64,000 bases of DNA from CAYUHJ01 sp964444365 (GTDB lineage Bacteria; Planctomycetota; Planctomycetia; Gemmatales; Gemmataceae), in contig CAYUHJ010000004.1 of NCBI GenBank assembly GCA_964444365.1, positions 37,154 through 101,153 on the forward strand, read 5' to 3'. The notes below the pieces were generated by a model. It was not told the origin of the DNA. It was given only the letters and a program-made list of their open reading frames with translations, and ran no database searches. Of the stretch, positions 17,272-32,200 are shown piece by piece; position 1 is the first letter of the stretch, and each line of letters begins with the position of its first letter. The position numbers and the translations under genes are program-made.

Positions 17272-20200
17272 GTGATGGTTGTACCGTCTCTCTCGCTCCG
17301 CCGTCCCCGGGGTCGTCCGCTCATGCTGCGTCTCTACCGCCAGCTGTTTCGCCGGGTCTTCGCTCGGTTCTTCCCGCCGCGGGTCACGAACCGGTTGCCG
17401 CCGGCCCGGCGTCGGCGCGTTCCGCTCGCGGTGGGCCAACTCGAAGACCGGTCGCTACCCGGGAGCGTGGCCGACGTGCTCGTCGCGGCGGTGCTCGGCG
17501 GCGTGGCCAGCGAGCCGATCGTGGCGGTCGCCGGGGCGCTGGGCGAGCAGGCGTTCGCCGGGGCAGTGGGCGAGGGCGGCGGTGAACCGGTTTCGCTCAC
17601 CTCACCCGTGTTTGACTCCGTCGATCTCAACTCCCCTCCCCTTCCGTCGCTCCTGTCCGAAGCAGCGACCGAAACCGGTTCGACGCCGCCCGCCGGGTCC
17701 GTGGCCTCGGACCCGCCGACGCCGTTCGACCCGTTCGACGACCTGATCCCGAACGGCGTTGGGGTCGACATCTACACATCGACTGCGACGAACCCGTTCT
17801 CCCATGACGGTGGCTTCCCGTCCCAACCGGAGGAAGGAGGCGGCTCTCTCACGACGCCGGTGTCGGATCTCGATTCCTCCCCTTCGCAACCCGCCTCGGA
17901 ATCCACGACCGGCCTCTCGTTGGCCAACCTCGGCGGCACGCTTCCGACGATTCCCTTGCCGACACTCGCGTCGAAGGAGTCGAGCCAGTCGGCGGGACCG
18001 CTCGCGGGCGACGCCTCGGTTTCGACCCCGCTCGGCGATGCCCCCGCGTTCACGGCCCGGTCCGCCGTGCCGGAGTCTGACCCGACGGCCGACCCGTTCC
18101 CGTGGGCGGGCGACCCGACCGACCCCGGCTTCATCCCGGAACCGGCCGCGTTCAGCGTGCAGGCCGACACGCCGACGGAACCGCCGTCCGGACTGCCGCG
18201 CTTCCTGGTGGTGGCGGCCGACCCGACGGCGTCCGAGGTCGGGGCGAGTACCGGCGTGTTCAGGATCACCCGCGTCGGCCCGGCCGACGCCGAGCAGACG
18301 GTTTACTTCACCCTCGAAGGGTCGGCCAAGAGCGGGGTGGACTACGAAACGGAGTACAATTCGGACAAACTGCTCAAGGAAGCGACCTTCGCCCCCGGCC
18401 AGCGGGCGCTGGCGGTGACCATCACACCGACCGCGAACGGGACGGTCGACCCCGAGCGGACGGTAGACCTGACGATCGTGCCATCGTTGACCGGGGACTA
18501 CGCGGTCGACTCGATGTCGAAGGCGACGGTGCGGATCGCGGCGGACGCCGGGGATCCCGCCCCGCCTTCCGGCACGCCGACGGCCGGGAACCCGGTGGTG
18601 TGGGTGCGGACGGCCGACGCGACGGCGTCGGAGTTCGGGAAGGGGACGGCCGGGTTCGAGGTGTTCCGCCGCGAGGCCGGGGACGACTACGCGAAGGCCC
18701 TGCGGGTGTACTACCGGGCGGTGACGGACAACTCGGCCGACAACCCGCTCGCCACCGAGGGCACGGACTACTCGTTCGCGGTGAAGTCGGTGCTGATCTC
18801 GGCCGGCCAGAAGTCGGCCGCGCTGGTCGTCAACCCGACGGACGACACCCTTCTGGAGGGGACGGAGACGGTCCGCGTCGAACTGGTGGCCACCCCGCCC
18901 GGCGGGACGGTGGGTGATTTTGTCTGGCAAGATGGGAACCGAAACGGGATTCAGGATTCGGGCGAGTCGGGCTTCGGCGGGGTGACGGTCGCTCTGTACA
19001 GCGTGGGGGACGGCGGGAAGCTCTTTTTTCAGGCCAAAACGACGACGGATTACCTCGGAAAGTACTCGTTCGCCGACGTTCTCCCCGGCGAGTACGCGGT
19101 CCGAGTCGTTGCTCCTGACGGTTACGGTTTCTCTCCTCAGTCCGCGGGGAACGCGGCGACGGACAGTGACGCCGATTCATCAGGACAGACGAGCGTCTTC
19201 ACGGTCGAATCCGGTCTCTCGCTCGATGGAATCGACATCGGCTTGATGTCGACATCGTCTCCCCAGGTGCTGTTGTACACGCAGTCGGGCGGCAGCTACG
19301 AGGGTTCGACGGGCTCGGTCCTGGTGCAGCGTTCGGGCGGCGACCTCTCGTCCCCGCTGGCCGTGGACCTCGACCTTGGGGCGGTGCCCGGCTACCCGAC
19401 GGCCACGCTGGGGACGGACTACACGCTGTCGGTCGGCGGCGTCCCGGTGGCGGTGACGAACGGCCGGTTCCAGGTGACGATCCCGGCCGGCCAGACGGGG
19501 GTGAGCGTCGTGGTGTCGGCCGCGACGGACGCGCTGCCGGAGGGGAACGAAGGCGTCCGGTTCGCGGTGGTGCCGTCGGACCGCTATTGGGTGACGGGAC
19601 CCATCCCCGAGATCGGCGGGTACGGCTGGGCGGCATCCAACTTCATCGTCTTCGACTCGTCCCCCCAGGTGCTGTTGTACACGCAGTCGGGCGGCAGCTA
19701 CGAGGGTTCGACGGGCTCGGTCCTGGTGCAGCGTTCGGGCGGCGACCTCTCGTCCCCGCTGGCCGTGGACCTCGACCTTGGGGCGGTGCCCGGCTACCCG
19801 ACGGCCACGCTGGGGACGGACTACACGCTGTCGGTCGGCGGCGTCCCGGTGGCGGTGACGAACGGCCGGTTCCAGGTGACGATCCCGGCCGGCCAGACGG
19901 GGGTGAGCGTCGTGGTGTCGGCCGCGACGGACGCGCTGCCGGAGGGGAACGAAGGCGTCCGGTTCGCGGTGGTGCCGTCGGACCGCTATTGGGTGACGGG
20001 ACCCATCCCCGAGATCGGCGGGTACGGCTGGGCGGCATCCAACTTCATCGTCTACGACAAAGAACAGGGCACAGCATCATCCACCGGGCCGGCCGTGTCG
20101 CTGGTGTACGGGACGGGTGGCGTGACCGAGGGGCAGTCGTCGTCGTTCAGCGTGCACCGGTCCGGCGGGGACCTGTCCGCACCCCTCGACGTGACGCTGA

Positions 20201-23200
20201 CCGTGACCGCGGCCGGGGCGGACTACGGGGTCGACTACCGGTTCTACCGGACGGGCGGGACCGAGTCCCCGATCGCGCTGGGGGCGGGCACCACGTTCAC
20301 CGTGACGATCCCGGCCGGGCAGACCAACGTGCCGGTGTCCGTCCGGGGGATCGCGGACGGGCTGATCGAGGGCTTCGAGCGGGCGTCGGTGTCGATCAAC
20401 GGCTCGTCGAGCTACGCGTTGGGCGGGCCGAGCGTGACGGACCTGTGGGTGTCCGACGTCCCGCCCGCGGTGTCGTTGACGCCGGGGACGACGAGCGTGT
20501 CCGAGGGCGGGTCGTCCAGCTTCACGGTGTACCGAAACGGCGGGGACCTCGCCACCCCCCTCGACGTGACGCTGCAAGCCAGCCCGAGTCCACTGCGAGC
20601 CGGAGCCGATGCGTCCGACTACGTCCTGCTGGTCGGCGGGACGCCTCTGACGCCCGACGCGGACGGGAAGTACCACGTCACGATCCCTGCAAACCAGACC
20701 AGTCTTGCCGTCACGTTCTCCGCCAAGACCGACAGCGAAGTCGAACCAACCGAAGGTCTCTGGCTACAAGTCATTGCCGGGAGCGGGTACCAACTGGGCG
20801 GACCTGCCGCGGCCGAGTGGCTGATCCGCGACGTCCCGAACGGTGCTCCGGCGTCGACGAAGTATCAGGTCGTCGGCACTTCGACGGTGGCGACGATCCT
20901 GGACGACGACAGCAAGCTGGTGTTTTCGAACACCGCGATCACGCCGGGGAGTCCGGTGGCTGCGGACGAGTTCGTGGCGACCGGGCCGGTGACGCTGGCC
21001 ACGTTCCGGGACGCCGACCCGCTCCGCACGGCGGACGACTACGAGGTGACGGTCTCCTGGGGGGACGGCACCCCGCTCGACACCGAGGGTGACGTCGAGG
21101 TGACGCCCGATGGAGCCGGCGGGTTCCAGGTTGTCGGCGACCACACGTACGAGAAGGCCGGCTGGTTCGTGGTCACGGTCACGGTCACGGCCGTTTACCG
21201 TCAGGACCCGGCCGACCCGTACTCGCAGGTGCTGTTCCGCCGGAGCGCGACGACGCGGGTGACCGCCGTCGTGTCGCCGCCGGAGGTGACGGTCGAGCCG
21301 GTGAACTTCCTGACCGGCGTCAAGTGCGTCCCGGTCACCCCTCTGTCGACCGGCGGGGTCGAGGTCGCGCGATTCGTCCCGGACGAAAACATCGTGGACC
21401 CGGTCGCCCGCTACTCGGCCGTGGTGTACGCCGGCGACGGCACCGGCGGCGTGCCGGCCCGGATTGAGGCGGACCCACTGTTCCCTGGACAGTATCGCAT
21501 CGTCACTCCCACACTGCGGTACAACGCGGCCGGGACGTACGAACTGTTTGTACTCGTGCTCGACCGCTCGCCCGGACTCAAGCCGGACGGCGAACGAGTC
21601 GGCAACACGCGCGTGCGGATCGACGTGACCGACCCGGCCGAGGCGGGCCCGACGACGGTCGAGGTCGCTCCCGTTTCGGACGCCGTCGAGGGTCAAACCG
21701 TCGGCGGCAAGGCCATCGCTCAGATCACCATCCCGGGCCAGTCGGTTCCTCTCGGGTCAGTTTCAGTGAGGATCGACTGGGGCGACGGCACCCCGGCCGT
21801 GAACGGCGTGGTCGAGTTCGTCCCCGGTTTCGCAGGCGGCACCCGGTTCATCGTTCGCACCCCGAACCACGTCTACGTCGCGCCCGGGTCCTACGGCGTG
21901 GAGGTGCGGGTCACCGTCGGGGCCAACCCGGTCGTCATCCGCGGCACGACCATCACCGTCCGGGACGCCCAAGTCGAACTCACGTCGGCCGGGCTGCAAC
22001 TTCCCGCCGCGAGCGGGGCGGTCGTCGGGGTCGCGGTCGGGACGCCACACTTCCGGCTGGCCGAGCTCACGACCGCCGACCCCGAAGACACCGGCAGCCA
22101 GTACACGGCCTGGGTGGCGTGGGGGGACGGGACCGGCGGGGCGGCCACGGTCCGCGGCTCGGGCGGACAACTGTGGGTGGAGGGGACTCACGCGTACGCT
22201 TCGACCGGGAAGTACCGGGCTGCGGTCTTCCTGCAGAACGTGAACCTGGGCAACGGCCGGGTCGGGGCGGACGCGGACGCGTGGTTCCACGAGGTCGACG
22301 TCGAGGTGGTCGACCTGCCGGAAGGCGGTGAGTACCGGCCGAACTACAGCCGGCACGAGTCCTGGGGCGGGTGGAACTGGCCGGTCGGGGTGCTCCGGGT
22401 CGAGTCGGCCGGCGACACGAGCGACCTGCGGGCGTGGGTCGACTGGTGGGGGGACGGCTCCCAGCCCCAACAGGCGATCTTGACCTCCCTGGGCAGCGTG
22501 GAACCGCAACTCGGCGAGGACGGCTACACCGGAACAGCGACCTACTACGACGTGGCGGTGGACGCCCGCTCGTCCGAGTCGACGTACCGCTGGGTGTCCG
22601 CGTTCGACGGGTTTACGGACGCCAAGACGTACACGCCCGAAGCCGGAGCGGTGGCGAGCGGGTCCGGGGGGAAACTGACCTGGGACGTGACCGCGTCCGA
22701 CGCCCCGTTCCAGCGGCCGAACGGCTGGGTCGACCCGACGCCGGTGGTGGACCCCGGCCAGGCACTTACCCTGCCCGCTGTGCTGGAGTTCCTCGACCCC
22801 GACCCGGACGCGATCGACGTCGACCCGGCCGAACGCTACGCGGCGGTCATCGACTGGGGCGACGGCACCGCCGACGACGTCGGCGAGTTTGCCGTCGGGG
22901 AAGTCGGCCGTTTCCAGGTGATCGCCCCCTCGCACACCTACACGAAGGCGGGCACGTACACGGTCACTGTCTTCGTCCGGGGCCTCGAACTCACGGCCGG
23001 GCCGGACGCCGACCCGAACGCGACGCTCCTGTCTGGGTTCACCGTCGTCGTCGGTAGCGGGGCGACGCCCGCGACCCCGCCGGACACGCTCGCCACTTGG
23101 CAGATCTGGGCCGGCCAGCGGCGGGACGAGCGGGACGCGTCGACGTGGGTGTCCGCCGGGCCGTCCGGGCAGGTGTCGACCAACACCGGGGCGGTTCGGA

Positions 23201-26200
23201 TCGCCCACGAGCTCGACTTCGACCGCAGCCCGGGCACCTCCGTCGGCCTCGACCCGACGCTCGTGTACAACTCGTCGACCGTGTCGCCGCGGCCGGTCAT
23301 CGAGGCGCGGTTCGGGACCGGCGGGGCGGCGGTCGCCGCCGTGCGGGCGGTGCTCACGTGGGCCGGCCAGGACCAGGCCCCGGTGACGTTTACTGCGGCG
23401 GGCGCGTCGGACGTGTGGGGGATCGCGGTCCGGCCCGACGCGGCCCAGGCGACCGGCGTGTACGACTGGAAGCTGACGCTGACCCCGCTCGACCCCGCCG
23501 GGAACCCGGTCACGGACGGGAGCGGGAACCCGGTGTCGATGGTGAGCACCGGCGTCGCGCAGGTCGTGTCCAACGACGCCAGCCCGTTCGGGGCGGGGTG
23601 GATGCTGGACGACCTGTGGCGGTTGGTGCCGAACGCCGACGGCAAGGGCGGGGCGCTGATCGCGTACGGGACGGGGGAGAGCCGGTACTTCCCGAAGCAG
23701 GGGCTCGGGTTCGCGTCGCCGGCGGAGGACTTCGGCACCCTCCGCGGCTTCTGCGACGGGTTCGTGTACCGCGACCGGTACGGCACCGAGTGGCGGTTCA
23801 CGCCGGCGGGCCGACTGTTCGAGATCGTCGACCGGCACGGGCTGAAGTCGAGCTTCGCCTACGACGGGACGGGGCGGCTGAGCGGGTTCACCGCGGTGGA
23901 CGGGAACACCGTGGGGGTGCGGTACAACGCGCTGGTCCAGAACAAGCGGTACGCCGTCGTGTTCGACGAGTCCGGGGGGCGGACGGTGCGGCTGAGCCGG
24001 ACGGCGGGCGCGGTGACGATCCTCGACCCGGACGACACGACCCGGGTCCTGTCGAACGACCCCAGCGGCCGCGTCACGACCGACGCGTGGGGGACCCGCC
24101 GCGCCTCGTACCTGTACGACCCGGCGACCGGGCTGGCGACCGGGTTCCGCGAGGGGACGAACTCGAGCTTCACCGTGGCGTCGGTCGCCGCCGCGGGGCT
24201 GTGGGGGAACGGGCCGGCTCGCGCCCCGGCCCCGGTCTCGAAGGGGACGGTCACCGACCCCCGCGGCAACGCGACGGCGTCCGCCCTGGACCTGCTGGGG
24301 CGGTCCCTGACCACGGTGTTCGCGGACGCCACGACGGCCCAGTCCTTCCGGAACGCGGCCGGTCAGGTGATCCGGTTCGTGGACCAGCGGAACTACGCCA
24401 CGAGCTACGGGTACGACGGCCGGGGGAACCTGGTGTCGATCGCCTACCCGGACGGGAGCGGGCGGGCGTTCGCCTACGACCCGGTCTTCAGCCAGGTGAC
24501 CCGGCAGACGAACGGGTACGGGGCGACCACCACGTCCGTGCTGAACGCGACCGGCGACGTGGTACTCGTCACCGACCCGCTTGGGAATCAGACGGGGTAC
24601 ACGTATTACGACGGCAAACTCGCCGGGCTGGTCAAGTCCCTCACGGACGCGCGGGACCACACGGACTCGTTCCAGTATGACCCAGAGACACGGCGATTGA
24701 CCGTTAGTATCGATGCCAAGACGCAGACGACGTCCTATGGGTACGACGGATTCGGGAACCCCTCGACGATAACTCAGGGGTCGCTCCCCAACAACTCGAC
24801 GGCGACCGCGTACGACGTGATGAACCGCCTGCAGGCGTCTTTCGACGCGTACGGGGTGCGGGTCGGGGCGTGGACGTACAACCCCCAGGGTCAGGTGACG
24901 CTCGCGACGGACGCCCGCGGGATGAAGACCGAGTCGACGTACGACCCCCGCGGCCTGACGAAGAGCGTCACCGAGGGGTTGGGGTCGCCGTACGCCCGGA
25001 CGACGAGCTTCGGGTACGACTCGGCGGGTAACCGGACCTCCGTCACCCGGCCGCGCGACTACGACAACTCGTTCACGCTCGGCGGCGGGTTCTTCGCCTC
25101 AGAGCCCCGGACCGAGACGACGAAAACCGCCTACGACAAGATGAACCGCCCGATCCGCGTCACCGAGGGGTTCGGGACTACTTCCTCCCGAACGACTTAT
25201 CACACCTACGACGACGCCGGCAACCGGACCGTGACCCGGTCGAGCCAGCTGTACGATGCGGCCCTGGACGAGATCGACGGCTTGGGGCTGCCCCTTACCC
25301 CGTACTGGGTCCGCAGCAGGGCCGAGTACGACGCGATGAACCGGGTGACCGAGTTCACGGACGGGATCAACCCCGGCTCCGCTGCCCGGGTCACGAGGAC
25401 CGCGTTCGACGCCGACGGCCGGGTCGCGACGACCACCGACCCGCTGGGCCGTGTGACGGTCTCCGGCCGCGACCCGCTCGGCCGTGTCGTCAGCTTGACG
25501 GAGGCCGCCAACACGGCATTGGCCCGCACCACGCTGACCGCGTACGACCCCGTCGGCAACGTGTCGTTCACAACCGACCCGCTGGGCCGCGTCACCCGGT
25601 ACACCTACGACGCCCGCGACCAGATGGAGACGATGGTCGAGGCCGCCGGCACCCCGGTCCAGCGGACCACCCGCTACGGGTACGACGCTCGGGGGAACCG
25701 CGAGTTCGTCCACGCCCCGCGGTGGCACGACGGCGAACTGGACGGGCTCAAGGCCAAGTACCCAAGCTTGTACAAGAACGAAGTCGCGTTCGTCACGACG
25801 AAGTACGAGTACGACGCCAACGACCGCCTGAAGGCCGTGACCGAGGGGGCCAACCTGGCTCAGGGCGTGTGGGTGCCGACGGCCTCGGCCGACATGACCG
25901 TACTGTTGCCGCACGACCGGCCGGTGACCAGCTACCAATACAATGTGGCGGGCGACGTGATCGCCGTAACCGACGCACTCGGTCGGACCACCCGCACGTT
26001 CTACGACTTGTTCGGGCGACGGGAGGCGGAGTTCCTGAACGTCCGGACCGGCGACCAGTCCGCTCGGGCGACGTTGTGGACGTACGACGCCGCCGACAAC
26101 GTGCGATCCGAGCGGACGGCGGACGCGCGGACCACCCCGATCACAGGGGAGACCGTCCGCGACCTCTTTAACTTCGTGCTCCGCGTCGACAACTCATACC

Positions 26201-29200
26201 AGTACGACCTGTTCGACCGGGTCACGACGGCGACGATGGCCGCAAGCTCGAGCGGGTTCGAACCGCTGCTCTCCGGGCCGCCGGTCACCCGCTACGAGTA
26301 CGACGCGCACGACAACGTGACGAAGGAGATCGACCCTCGCGGGACGCAGACACGATACGAGTACACTGCGCTCGACCAGGTCAAGACCGAGACGCTGGCG
26401 TTCGGCACGGACGACGCCCGGACGGCGACCTACGAGTACGACCGGGTCGGGCGGATGACGGCCTCGATCGTGACAGGCTACGACCCGGTCGCGAAGCTCA
26501 CGCGGTCTCTCCGCACGGACTCGGTGTTCGACGCGCTGGGTCGCCAGATCCGGGTGACGACCACCCCTTCGGCCGGGTTCGGAACCGTCCGCGTGACCCG
26601 CAGCACCTACGACGCGGCGGACAACCTGCTGACCGCGACCGACCCGTTGAACCGGCGGACGGCATACCAGTACGACGCCCTGGACCGGGTGGTCCGGGTC
26701 ACCGACGCCGCCCACTCGGCCGCCTACGCCCGCACCTCCGCCGTCGGGTACGACGCCGCCGACCGCGTCGTGTGGCAGGCGACGCCCCGGAAGTACGACG
26801 CGGAACTGGGGGTCGTGACGAACTACCTGTCCCAGTCGGCCGCGAACGTCGTGATCACCCGGACGGCGTACGACGGGCTCGGCCGGGCCGCCCTGACGAT
26901 CGAGGCGGCGAACGCCACCGTGGCGGAACTGGGGCACGCCCCGCCCATCACCCGGGTCAAGTCCGACATCTTGGGGCGAACCGAATACTCGCTGTCCCCG
27001 GTCCGCGACGCCGCGCCGGGACGCGCCCACGCCGTCCACGTCTCGTACAACCGCTACGACGGGGCCACGTCGACCGAGGAGGGAACCTGGGCGTTCGCCG
27101 GCGGGGCAGTCGCGCTGCCCGGCTTCTTCACCCCCCTGCGGACCGACACCGCCGACTACGACTGGGCCGGGAACCTGACGAAAGAAGTCACGGGAGTCAG
27201 CAACACCCCCGACCTGTTCAGCCGCCCCCGATGGACGGACCACCGGTACGACGCCCTGGGCCGCGTGGCCGTCACCCAGGAGCACATCGACAACGCCGAG
27301 AACATCCGGGCCACCATCCGTCGGTACGACCCGAACGGGAACGTCCTCCAGGTCGTGGTCCAGAACTTGAACTCGACCGGCGACATGCAGGTCCGGTCGA
27401 CGGGCTTCGAGTACGACTACTTGAACCGCGTGACCAAGACCTCTGCGGCGGCGGCCGTGGACCCGGCTGCGTTCGTCAACATCGGCGTGGCCCCCCGCGC
27501 CACGCCGGCCGGCGACCCGACCTTCGCCGGCTACGAAACCTCGACCCTCGACACGTTGGCAGTCTATGACGGCTTCGACAACGTCGTAAAAACGACCGAC
27601 CCCCGCGGCGTGTCGTCCGTCGCCACCTACGACGCGTACGGGAGCAAGGTCTCGTTCACCGCCGCGTCCGACTGGAACAAGGCCGACCCCACGATCTCGC
27701 CGCTGTTCCATGCGTCCCCGACGACGACCTGGGACTACGACGCGGCCGGGCAGTTGCGTTCCGTCGTCGACCCGGTCGGGGCGCGGACCGAGTTCGTGTA
27801 CGACCCGCTCGGCCGACTGTCGAAGGCGACCGAGGCCGTCGGGGCTCCGGAAGAGCGGTACTCAACCACCCGGTACGACGCTGCCGACAACCCGCTCCGG
27901 GTGACCACGAACGCGAGCACGAAGGCCCCGGTCGTGGTCGGCGGCAAGTCGTTCGTCTACAACCGCCCGACCGTGACCGGCTACGAATACGATCCGCTGG
28001 GCCGGATTCACAAGGCGGTCGACGCCCCGGACCTGTCGGACGCCACCATCCTTGCGACCTTCGGCCACACCCGGCCGTGGACGGAGACGGATTACGACGC
28101 CGTGGGCAACCCGGTGCGGGTCCGGCAGAACGTGTCGAACTCGGGATCGGACCTCGTGACCGTGGCACGGGTCGGGTACGACGACCTGTTCCGCCGGGTT
28201 CGGGCGACCTCCGGCGAGTCGGATTCGGGGTCACTGTCCGTGATCGGGGATACATCGGTTGTTCGGGATGTGCGGTCAACGTACGACTCGGTCGACAACG
28301 TGATCACAGTCCGGGACTCGTCGGGCGTGCTGACCGCCTTCAACTACGACCTGATCGGGCGGAAGACGCAGACGATCGTGGGGGCGGATCAGGCCGCGAA
28401 CCAACTGGTCACCACGCTCGGGTACAATACGTTCGACCAGATGACCCGGGAGGAGACCCCGGCCAAGTCGATGTCGAAGGGGTACGAGTACGACCGGGCC
28501 GGGCGGATGACGGCCACAATCCTCCATCCCCAGTGGCAGCGGATCGACTACCGGTATGACAAGGCCGGGAACCAGACGAAGGCGACGGAGACGATCCACC
28601 CGACTTGGTTCGTCGCGCCGAGTGAGACGCCGACCGGCCCGACCGCGAAGGACTTCCGTCAAGACATCACCACCACGTCGTTCGACGCGCTGGGGCGTCC
28701 GGTGTCGGTTGCGAACCCCGCGGATCAGTTCTCCGGGTTCGCGACCACCTACCGCTACGACGCGCTGGGCCGGGTGGACTTCGTGCTGGAACCCGAGACG
28801 AACGGCAAGTACTACGGTCGGCTGTTCGAGTACGACAAACTCGGCCGTCGGGTGATCGAGCACTGGATCGCCCGGACGGGCTACACGGCCTCCGGCACCG
28901 CCAAGGACGAAGTCACGAACGCGATCCGCACGGTGTACGACTCGGCCGATCACGTCGTGTACTCGTTCGAGGCCACCGACGACTCTCGGCAGGTGCAGGT
29001 GGCGAACGCGGGGACGGCGTCCGTCAGGGTCACAGCGGTCGCCCCCGAAACGTGGGAGACCGCACAGACAACGTGGATCCTCCGAGCGTACGACCGGCTG
29101 GGCCGGCTCAGGACGGCGGACTCGGCCACCATCTACGGCGGAGTCCTGACCTACACGTCCGACGCGGCGGGCCGCGTCGTCCGGGTGGAGGATCCCGACG

Positions 29201-32200
29201 GGGGGACGACGGCTTACGGTTTCGACCTGGCCGGACGGCCGACCGGCGAGACGCTCGCGAACGCGGCCGGGAAGGCCACGACGTTCACCTTCGGATACAA
29301 GGCCGCGGCGGACGCCAAGACCGATCAGGTCGGCCGGCTCGACCTGATCGAAACCGTCACCGGGTGGGCAGCCGCAGTCCCGACCGGGATGGCCGCCGTC
29401 ATCGGCTCGTTCCGGTACGACGCCTTCGGCCGTGAGGTCTACCGCGGCTGGCGGACCCCGCCCACCGAAGCGGCCCTCAACGGCGAGCGGGAGCAGTTCC
29501 AGACCGAGTACGGAACCGACCCGCTGGTCAACCTCGGGCTCGTGACGGTCGAGAAGCGGAACGGGGCCTTGTTCTCCTCCGAGGAGAAGTACGCCTTCGC
29601 CAACCGCGACTTCAAGTACGATTACGGCCCCCGCGGGCAGATCATCAAGACCACCGTCACGACCCCCGGATCACCGGGCGAGGTTGTCGTCCCCTCCGAA
29701 AAGGACGCGACCGGCAACGCGCCGTACCCGTCCATTACCGACGCCTTGAGCACCGCCAGGGCGTACCGGCCACTGCAACTCGGCAAGTACCGCGCCACCT
29801 ACGACACCGCCGGACGCGTCGTCACGATGACGGACAACCCGCCGGCCGACCGCAGCCAGGAAGTGCGTCAGTGGCGATTCACGTATGACGCCCGCGGGCG
29901 TCTCGTCCGAGTCGTCGAAGGGCGAGTCAAGTGGAAGAGCGATGGCTCGGCCGTGCTCGCCGGCACCTGGCGATCTCTCGTCCGCACGGACCTCGACTAC
30001 GACCTCGAGGACAACCTCGTCTGGCGGAAGGTCACGTACCTCGTGGCCGGCAACTACGCCAACGACGAGTACGGCAACCCGCTCCCGCGGGCGGCCGGGC
30101 AGACCGTCACCCACCGGTACGCCTTCGACCGCGGCCGGCTGTACGCGGACCACACCGTCAGCGGGGCCCCGTGGACCCTCCGCTACCTGTTCGGGCCGAA
30201 CGGGGCACCGCTCGCCCGGCTGGACGCCGGCGGGCCGCTGTTCTACCTCGCCGACCGGCGGGGGTCCGTCGCCGGGATCGTCAACCCGGCCGGGGACGTC
30301 GCCAAGCGGGTGCGGTACGAGAACACGGCAGTGGCCGAGCGGGTCGGGGCGGTGACGGATCGGCTGGAAGTGGGCGGGGTACCGTACGAGTACGCGGTGC
30401 AGATGAGCGTGTTCGGGTCGCGGTGGATGGACCCCGGCCTCGGCCGGTTCACCACCCCCGACGGCGGCGGCCCGGGGTTCAGCCCGTACCCGGTGGCGAA
30501 CAACTCGGTGCCGAACGTGGAAGGCTCGTCGTGGTGGTCGACGACCTGGGCGGGGATGGTGGTGAACGACGTCCGGGCGTACAACGCCGCCATCTGGCAG
30601 GGGCCGGAGTATTCCGGTGCCAGCTGGGCCGAACAGTTCTGGGATAACGCTGGCAGGGCGTACAACGCGAGCTACACTTTCCGCGGCGCAGTCGAGATCG
30701 CGGCGTTGCCCATCACGTTTGTTGAAGGCATCCGGGCCGATGTGCGTGGATACCAAAGCAAGAACTACTCTCGCGGTGCCTCAGTCGGCTGGGCGATCGC
30801 AAACAACTTGCCTCTCTCCGGTGCGGGCATGCGGCTCGGCGAGGCCATCGAGGGTCAATCTTTGAGCGGGGCCGACCTGGGCCGAAAGCTGAGTACCGGC
30901 GAGCGGTGGCTCGCCGTGGGGCTTGCCGCAATCGACCTTTTCCCGTTCGGGAAGGCGGCGCGGACGGGTTGGACGGCGGTTCGGGCGACGGCTCGCGGTG
31001 GCATGAGCCTGACCACGGCATCGGGCCGTGCGGTGGCCCGTGAACTCCCTGGGCGGATCCTCGCGGCAGCGGGGCGGGCGGCGGCCGACGCTTCCGTGAG
31101 CCGGTGGGGCGGAGCGGCCGCCCGGTGGGTAGCGAACCTCGGACCTGAGGCTCGCGTGGGGGCACGGTGGGCCGAGCGTAACCTGCCGGGGCTGAACAAC
31201 GTCTTGGACGACGTGATCCACGGCGGGTTGGGCCGGGTCAACACCCGCTTGCACGACAACGCGGCCAGGGCCGCCGAACGACTCGGATTCAAGGCGTGCT
31301 TCGACGCCGGCAGCCCGATCGCGACCCGCGACGGGGACAAGCCGATCGAGGACGTGAAGGACTACGAGACGTACGGGGACGAGTGCGACTGGACCATCAG
31401 TCGGAACGAGCACGACCCGGACGGGCCGTTGGTGTGGCGGCGGGTGCTGCGGAAGTTTGTGCGGCAATCGCTGGTCACGGATATCTATGTTCAAGGTCGT
31501 CGGTTCGGGACGACCTTTGAGCACCCGTTCTTCCCGAGGCACCGCAACGAGTGGACGGCGGCGGGCGAGTTGAAGGTCGGCGACGAGTTGCGGCTGATGT
31601 CGCCGGGCTGGCTGCCCATTGAGAAGATCGTCGAGACGGGCGACGTGCGGACGGTGTACAATCTGGAGGTCGAGGACGACCACACCTACTTCGTCGGCTG
31701 CGACGAGTGGGGGTTCATCGTCTGGGCGCATAACACATATCTTGACCCGAACACTGGACAATTGGCAACTGCTCGTCGAAATTCGCAGATTGCCAAAGAA
31801 GTGGAAACGCAACTTATCGGTATAGGTCTTTCCAAAACGGAAGCGCGCCAACTCTCAAGGGCGGGGGCTGCTGAAGGAATGAACGGGCAAGGGTTGGTTG
31901 ACGCTATCAACCGAGGCGATCTTGCGGCGAGACATCTCGCTACAGGGGGGCAGGGAGGGTTTGCATATGGCATCGAGAGGATACTGCCTGAATTTGATGG
32001 CGTAACTACGCACTCAATCTTAATCACTAACGAAGGAAGAGTCATTCCGTTCCAATCCGGTAATGCAAGCACGCGGTATAGGTATTCCTCAATCGGACAC
32101 ACAGAAGCGGAAGCGTCGATCTGGATTCGAGAAAATGGATCAAGAGGAGGAACAATTTACCACAATAATACCAATGGCACTTGTAGTTTTTGTCATGCTC

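Noticed and set aside
16828..17439. 203-codon minus-strand ORF in the divergent spacer
   Set aside because: Composition is not protein-like and it runs into the 5' end of the giant gene on the other strand.
19261..20053. Insertion sequence or CRISPR-like repeat
   Set aside because: The repeat is in frame, encodes a Calx-beta domain, and has no terminal inverted repeats or spacers. No CRISPR array was seen anywhere in the window.
21763..24660. 965-codon minus-strand ORF inside the giant gene
   Set aside because: Shadow frame rich in Arg/Val/Gly with no recognisable domain, opposite PKD and RHS repeats.
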